Assembly: GCA_017439405.1 (NCBI GenBank)
Contig: JAFSJF010000030.1
Coordinates: 1-46,774, forward strand
DNA length: 46,774 bases
Direction: 5' to 3'
From: Bacteroidales bacterium
Lineage (GTDB): Bacteria; Bacteroidota; Bacteroidia; Bacteroidales; F082
Position 1 is the stretch's first letter. The number at the start of each line of letters is the position of its first letter. A model generated the notes under the pieces. It searched no databases. It saw only the letters and a list, made by a program, of their open reading frames with translations, and was not told where the DNA came from. Of the stretch, positions 43,282-46,774 are shown one piece after another. Made by a program: the position numbers and the translations under genes.

Positions 43282-44418
43282 TCATACTTTTCTTCTATCA
43301 AGCCATAGTTTCATCAATGGGTCGGAGATAGAATAGATTTTTTCTTTTCTTGTAATAATATCATATTCAAGCAGTTTTAAAGCCGCTGATTGGCTTGAAC
43401 TGGGTGAACGCAAACGGTATTTCTTGTTGAATGCCGTGGAAGTGATGCCTTGCACCTGTTTTTCGGCATGAATGGCGTAAAGCAGTTCCTTTTGTGCCTC
43501 TGTGATATAGGCCAGTTGTTCGCGCAACCGCGAATCACTCTCGTCAATATAATCCTCAATCAGTTGATTTACAGCCTCGAGGTCACAAGTTTGGCCTTTT
43601 GGCGTTTCAGAAAATGCTTCCTTCATAATACGCTGCACATACAAAGTAACGCCCATAAAGACCTCGTAAACATGCGCAAAGGCCTCTGGCGCGAGGTCTT
43701 TTCCCGCCTCCCGAAAATGTCGGGTCGCGAAATCCAAATAGATGTCGTATGCAATCGGTTCCAGTCGGAGTGATTTCGCGCTTTGGAAAAACGGCCTCTT
43801 TGACGAGAAAAACATCTCCTCCATAAGTCGGCGCTGGCTGCCCGAAAACACGAAATTGGTATTGGAAAGTTTCTGGATATGAGACCTTAGCAACGCCTCG
43901 ACATTCTTTTCAGGATAGCGTGTAATCTGTTGAAATTCATCAATAACAACGATACAACGCTTGCCAACTTTTTCAAGATAGCCGAAAATCTCCGCCAAGG
44001 TGTATTCAGGGTTCTGCACATCGCCCAGCTTGACATCGAAAGTGGGCATGTTTTGGACGGTGTCGTAGCCGAAACTCGCGCTGAGCGATTTCAGGAAAGT
44101 GACAAACTGCTTGCGCAACTTTGCGCTTCGGGTGGCCACGCTGTCGAAAACCGCCGTACCAAAGGCAAGGATAAACTCGCGGAACGTCGTAGTGTGCAGA
44201 ATATCAACGGAAATAGTGACATACTCATCCTTGATTTCCGGCTTGTCGAAGACAAAATCAACGAGCGAAGTCTTTCCCATGCGGCGCGGCGAAGTGAGCA
44301 CCACATTCATCTGATTATGAATCGATTTCTCCAAATCAGCCGCTTCCTTCACTCGGTCACAAAAGTATTCTGGGGCAATCTTTCCTGAAACTATGAACGG
44401 ATTGATGTTCTTTACCAT
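43282..44418 (-). CDS. Archaeal-type AAA/STAND ATPase
   Basis: A 378-residue cytoplasmic P-loop ATPase of the archaeal-ATPase group. Walker A is LTSPRRMGKTSLV (43-50), Walker B is CIVVIDEFQQI and sensor-1-like FVFSGSQRRLM. A C-terminal winged helix (about 305-378) ends in YSISDPLMKLWLDRRK. It lacks the longer DUF234 tail of the other ATPase in this window. It has its own promoter box and a set of TTACCGAAAA words upstream. It lies between the ABC permease/toxin-antitoxin genes and the two-component genes, and its function is unknown. Confidence 0.83.
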   Translation of the reverse strand: MVKNINPFIVSGKIAPEYFCDRVKEAADLEKSIHNQMNVVLTSPRRMGKTSLVDFVFDKPEIKDEYVTISVDILHTTTFREFILAFGTAVFDSVATRSAKLRKQFVTFLKSLSASFGYDTVQNMPTFDVKLGDVQNPEYTLAEIFGYLEKVGKRCIVVIDEFQQITRYPEKNVEALLRSHIQKLSNTNFVFSGSQRRLMEEMFFSSKRPFFQSAKSLRLEPIAYDIYLDFATRHFREAGKDLAPEAFAHVYEVFMGVTLYVQRIMKEAFSETPKGQTCDLEAVNQLIEDYIDESDSRLREQLAYITEAQKELLYAIHAEKQVQGITSTAFNKKYRLRSPSSSQSAALKLLEYDIITRKEKIYSISDPLMKLWLDRRKV

Positions 44419-44437
44419 AATGCCTTGATTTTGGGGA

Positions 44438-44445
44438 CAAAGATA
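44438..44445 (-). promoter_or_regulatory. -7 element of the second ATPase gene
   Basis: TATCTTTG on the minus strand fits TAnnTTTG and lies 20 bases before the start. Confidence 0.6.
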
Positions 44446-44451
44446 GTGCTT

Positions 44452-44484
44452 TTACCAAAATTACCGAAAAAAAATTACCGAAAA
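44452..44484. repeat. Repeated TTACCGAAAA words upstream of the second ATPase
   Basis: TTACCGAAAA occurs at 44461-44470 and 44475-44484, with a variant TTACCAAAA at 44452-44460. They cover the region just upstream of the -7 box, so they may be an operator or a short repeat. Confidence 0.6.
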
Positions 44485-44507
44485 AACATAATTTTCGTTG
44501 GGTTGGA

Positions 44508-44924
44508 TTACAACCCAAGTATTTCCACCATTTCGGCTGGCGTGACCACGAATGGTTTCTTCGGGAAATGCTTGATGTTTCCCGTGACCAAATAGGCATC
44601 GTCTTTGCTCAAAGTGACTTCATAAAAAACAACATCCTTGGGGTCGGGGAAAACGCCTTCCCATGATCTTGTTCTATCTAATTCCAGCCCAATCTGTTTG
44701 ATATGGTTGACTACCGTCTCGACACTTGTTCTCTGGAAGTGAAATTTTTCTCGCGTCAGCACTTCCAAATATTCCCCAAGTATTTCACTATTGAAAACGG
44801 GTATTATTCTTTCATTCATAATTGCCCCTAATACGACGGATGGATTAGTAACCCCTTGATGTGGAAGCAGCGCAGAAACAAGGACATTGGTGTCAATGAC
44901 CGCATAAATCTTATTTCTTTCCAT
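44508..44924 (-). CDS. PIN-domain toxin
   Basis: A 138-residue PIN-fold ribonuclease, toxin component of a toxin-antitoxin pair. The first acidic residue is D11 in VIDTNVLVSAL. Further conserved acids lie in DPKDVVFYEV and SKDDAYLVTGN, followed by the family's KHFP. It overlaps the antitoxin gene by 14 bases. The substrate RNA is unknown. Confidence 0.88.
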   Translation of the reverse strand: MERNKIYAVIDTNVLVSALLPHQGVTNPSVVLGAIMNERIIPVFNSEILGEYLEVLTREKFHFQRTSVETVVNHIKQIGLELDRTRSWEGVFPDPKDVVFYEVTLSKDDAYLVTGNIKHFPKKPFVVTPAEMVEILGL

Positions 44925-45210
44925 AACGAACTTCCCTGATTATTTCGTTGATTTCGTCAAGAGACATATCTTGGACACCTGCCGCAGCAGCATCTTTCCT
45001 CATCTGTTCAATAGCGAGAAGCGCTTTCCTTCTACTCTCTTCAATTGTGTCCGTCTTGATTTCAAACGGAATTCTGCGTTCGCGCACCATCGTCTTGATG
45101 AACAACATCAGTGCGGCAGTATTGCTTAAACCGAACTCATCGCAAAGGAGATCGAATCTTTGTTTTAGATTACTGTCAAGTCGAATTGACATCGTGGTTG
45201 TTTGAGACAT
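44911..45210 (-). CDS. RelB/DinJ-type antitoxin
   Basis: A 99-residue ribbon-helix-helix antitoxin. TTTMSIRLDSNLKQRFD forms the DNA-binding strand and first helix, and SNTAALMLFIKTMV the second. The C-terminal half would bind the toxin. It precedes and overlaps the PIN toxin. RelB-like antitoxins usually pair with RelE-fold toxins; pairing with PIN toxins is known but less usual. It probably autoregulates the operon. Confidence 0.87.
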   Translation of the reverse strand: MSQTTTMSIRLDSNLKQRFDLLCDEFGLSNTAALMLFIKTMVRERRIPFEIKTDTIEESRRKALLAIEQMRKDAAAAGVQDMSLDEINEIIREVRYGKK

Positions 45211-45240
45211 ATTGCTTTACATTTTATGGTTATCGTACTG

Positions 45241-45248
45241 CAAAAATA
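45241..45248 (-). promoter_or_regulatory. -7 element of the RelB/PIN operon
   Basis: TATTTTTG on the minus strand fits TAnnTTTG, about 30 bases before the antitoxin start. Confidence 0.6.
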
Positions 45249-45287
45249 CATAAAATTTCAATACAATGTATGTCTCAATTGCTATTT

Positions 45288-45451
45288 AACTACAGATTGC
45301 ACAGATTTTACAGCGTCGAGTCTCCAAAATTTTGAGGTCGCAGGCTCCCGATTTTACAGATGGCTGTCGCCGGTATGAATCCGTATGAATTTGGCGCTTG
45401 CGCCCCGAAAATTTCTGTCGAAAATCTGTTTCATCTGTGCAATCTGTAGTT
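45288..45451. repeat. Long inverted repeat with 18-bp perfect arms
   Basis: AACTACAGATTGCACAGA (45288-45305) and its exact inverted copy (45434-45451) enclose about 128 bases that also contain GGCGCTTGCGCC. The element fills most of the gap between the permease and the toxin-antitoxin operon. Palindromes built on ACAGATT words are a common dispersed type. Confidence 0.85.
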
Positions 45452-45456
45452 TATCT

Positions 45457-46774
45457 TCACTCCTTCTGCAACACATCAACAGGGTTGGTCTTGGCGGCCT
45501 TGAGGGTTTGCCAAAGCACCGAAAGGAAGGCCATCACAAGGGCGATGACGACTGCGACGACGAAAATCCAGCCGTAGTTTTCAAGTTTGACGATGAAACC
45601 CTCCAAATAACGTTGCGCCGTCCACACCGCCACAGGCACACCAATGACGCAAGCCACCGCCACCAAAACCATATATTCCTTCACGGTGCGCCAAGTCTCG
45701 CTCTCAACGGTGCCACCAAACACCTTGCGCACGGCGATGCTTTTGGCGTTCTCGCCTGCGTAATAGGTGCTCATGGCGATAAGGCCAAGCAGAGAGATCA
45801 GCACGGCAAGCAGCATAAAAATCTCCAAAAGACGCATATTATTCTTGGCGGGCTTGAGGGCGTCGCGGTAGAAATCGTCAATGAAACCATCGGCAAAAGG
45901 ATCCACGAGTTCACCATTGCGCCATTCATCGACCACCTCGTGGATGGCTTTTCTCGCTTCCGCATGATCACCTATAATTTCCATCACAAAACCGCCATAT
46001 TTGATGTCTTCCTCCTTCATAATGCTGATAATCTGATAGTCTTCGTCACCCATATTGCTTATGGTTACCGGGAAATCACGAATCACGCCTGCCACCTGGT
46101 CGCAGTTGCCCGCCCTTCCCCTTAAGACATCTATTTCGTGATCCTCATCAGTTAGTCCTGTGGCTGCAAAGGCCCGCTCGCCAAACCACACCGTATTGTA
46201 AAGCGGTGCCTGATAATCTTTAAGGATTTCAAAGTCAAGCATTTGAAAAGCAACAGTGTCCATCATCAAATGCCGATATAAGATATTCTGTCCGTCACGA
46301 GTGAGGCTGTACTGTCCACCAATCATACACCCCGGCACGCCCCTACTTCTGCCAATCCGCTTCACACAAGGCAATTCTTCAAGTTTGTCAAACAAATCGG
46401 ATTGCGGTTCGGAGGCGAACACCACCAAATAGTATTTGTCTTGGGTATTGCAGTTTTTCGGGCGGTTCAGCGAGGTGCGGTATTGCGCCTCCATCACAAT
46501 GGCCATTGCAACGAGAAAAACCGCTAAAGTGCTTTGGATGACGATGAAAACCTTGTTGAACACTAACTTCGTGTTGCGGCGGAACGTGCCTTTCACCACA
46601 TCGATAGGCTGCACACGACTGGCAAACAAAGCCGGAATGATGCCATTGAGCACGCCAACCACCACAATGACAGCCAAATAAGCCACAATGTACATAGGTT
46701 TCATCTGAATGGTAATCGGCACCTCAGGGGCGTTGAGCAAGGCATTGACCGAAGGTGCCAACAGATAGGCCAAC
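45457..46774 (-). CDS. MacB/FtsX-type ABC permease, C-terminal part (cut by window edge)
   Basis: The last 438 residues of a permease that continues beyond the window. Visible are two membrane segments near the cut end (VAYLAVIVVVGVLNGIIPAL and the VFIVIQSTLAVFLVA region), a ~230-residue periplasmic MacB-like domain, and three C-terminal helices, the first near LLEIFMLLAVLISLLGL. The FtsX motif YYAGENAKSIAVRKVFGG follows the first of these. It would work with a LolD/MacB-like ATPase encoded outside the window. In related genomes such permeases often sit beside sigma-54 regulator/kinase pairs; here ATPase and toxin-antitoxin genes intervene. Confidence 0.88.
   Translation of the reverse strand, partial: LAYLLAPSVNALLNAPEVPITIQMKPMYIVAYLAVIVVVGVLNGIIPALFASRVQPIDVVKGTFRRNTKLVFNKVFIVIQSTLAVFLVAMAIVMEAQYRTSLNRPKNCNTQDKYYLVVFASEPQSDLFDKLEELPCVKRIGRSRGVPGCMIGGQYSLTRDGQNILYRHLMMDTVAFQMLDFEILKDYQAPLYNTVWFGERAFAATGLTDEDHEIDVLRGRAGNCDQVAGVIRDFPVTISNMGDEDYQIISIMKEEDIKYGGFVMEIIGDHAEARKAIHEVVDEWRNGELVDPFADGFIDDFYRDALKPAKNNMRLLEIFMLLAVLISLLGLIAMSTYYAGENAKSIAVRKVFGGTVESETWRTVKEYMVLVAVACVIGVPVAVWTAQRYLEGFIVKLENYGWIFVVAVVIALVMAFLSVLWQTLKAAKTNPVDVLQKE

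Overview
The window is chromosomal DNA from a member of the Bacteroidales (Bacteroidota), probably a gut or oral anaerobe. Three lines of evidence support this. At least three secreted proteins end in type IX secretion (T9SS) sorting domains. About a dozen start sites are preceded by the Bacteroidota -7 promoter element TAnnTTTG rather than sigma-70 boxes. The gene content is typical: fused SecDF, M16 protease, FISUMP-domain surface proteins, DUF234-type ATPases and a sigma-54 response regulator/kinase pair. No rRNA, tRNA or CRISPR array was found.

Layout. 1-4.6 kb: periplasmic M16 protease and an MFS transporter (+). 4.9-6.9 kb: a two-gene operon (-) with a small tandem-repeat protein carrying an unusual C-terminal anchor and a FISUMP lipoprotein. 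7.1-7.3 kb: a probable small structured RNA (-) with its own promoter-like box and terminator. 7.4-19.0 kb: housekeeping genes on + (grpE, dnaJ, an ABC-2 export pair, secDF, an OmpA/PD40 outer-membrane protein, purM). 19.0-24.2 kb: an AT-richer accessory patch (T9SS protein, duplicated purM tail, small lipoprotein, membrane HTH protein, thioredoxin-like lipoprotein, and a Panacea antitoxin whose toxin partner carries an in-frame TAG). 24.3-26.4 kb: prfA and pyrF (+) separated by a large palindromic element. From 26.5 kb to the end everything is on -: an Omp28-like T9SS protein, ilvE, an AAA-ATPase/RloB defence-like pair, a three-gene surface-protein operon, a methyltransferase, a sialidase/MGMT operon, a DUF234 ATPase, a histidine kinase/sigma-54 regulator pair, a second ATPase, a RelB/PIN toxin-antitoxin pair, and the end of a MacB/FtsX-type permease.

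A recurring theme is accessory modules bracketed by repeats. The ATPase/RloB pair lies between two 68-bp direct repeats (64/68 identical). The DUF234 ATPase lies between two copies of a ~50-bp palindrome. The T9SS gene after purM lies between the purM 3' end and a diverged 115-bp copy of it. Many other intergenic gaps hold palindromic repeats of several families, and one palindrome sits inside a reading frame.

All functional calls come from reading motifs and architecture by eye. No database search was run.
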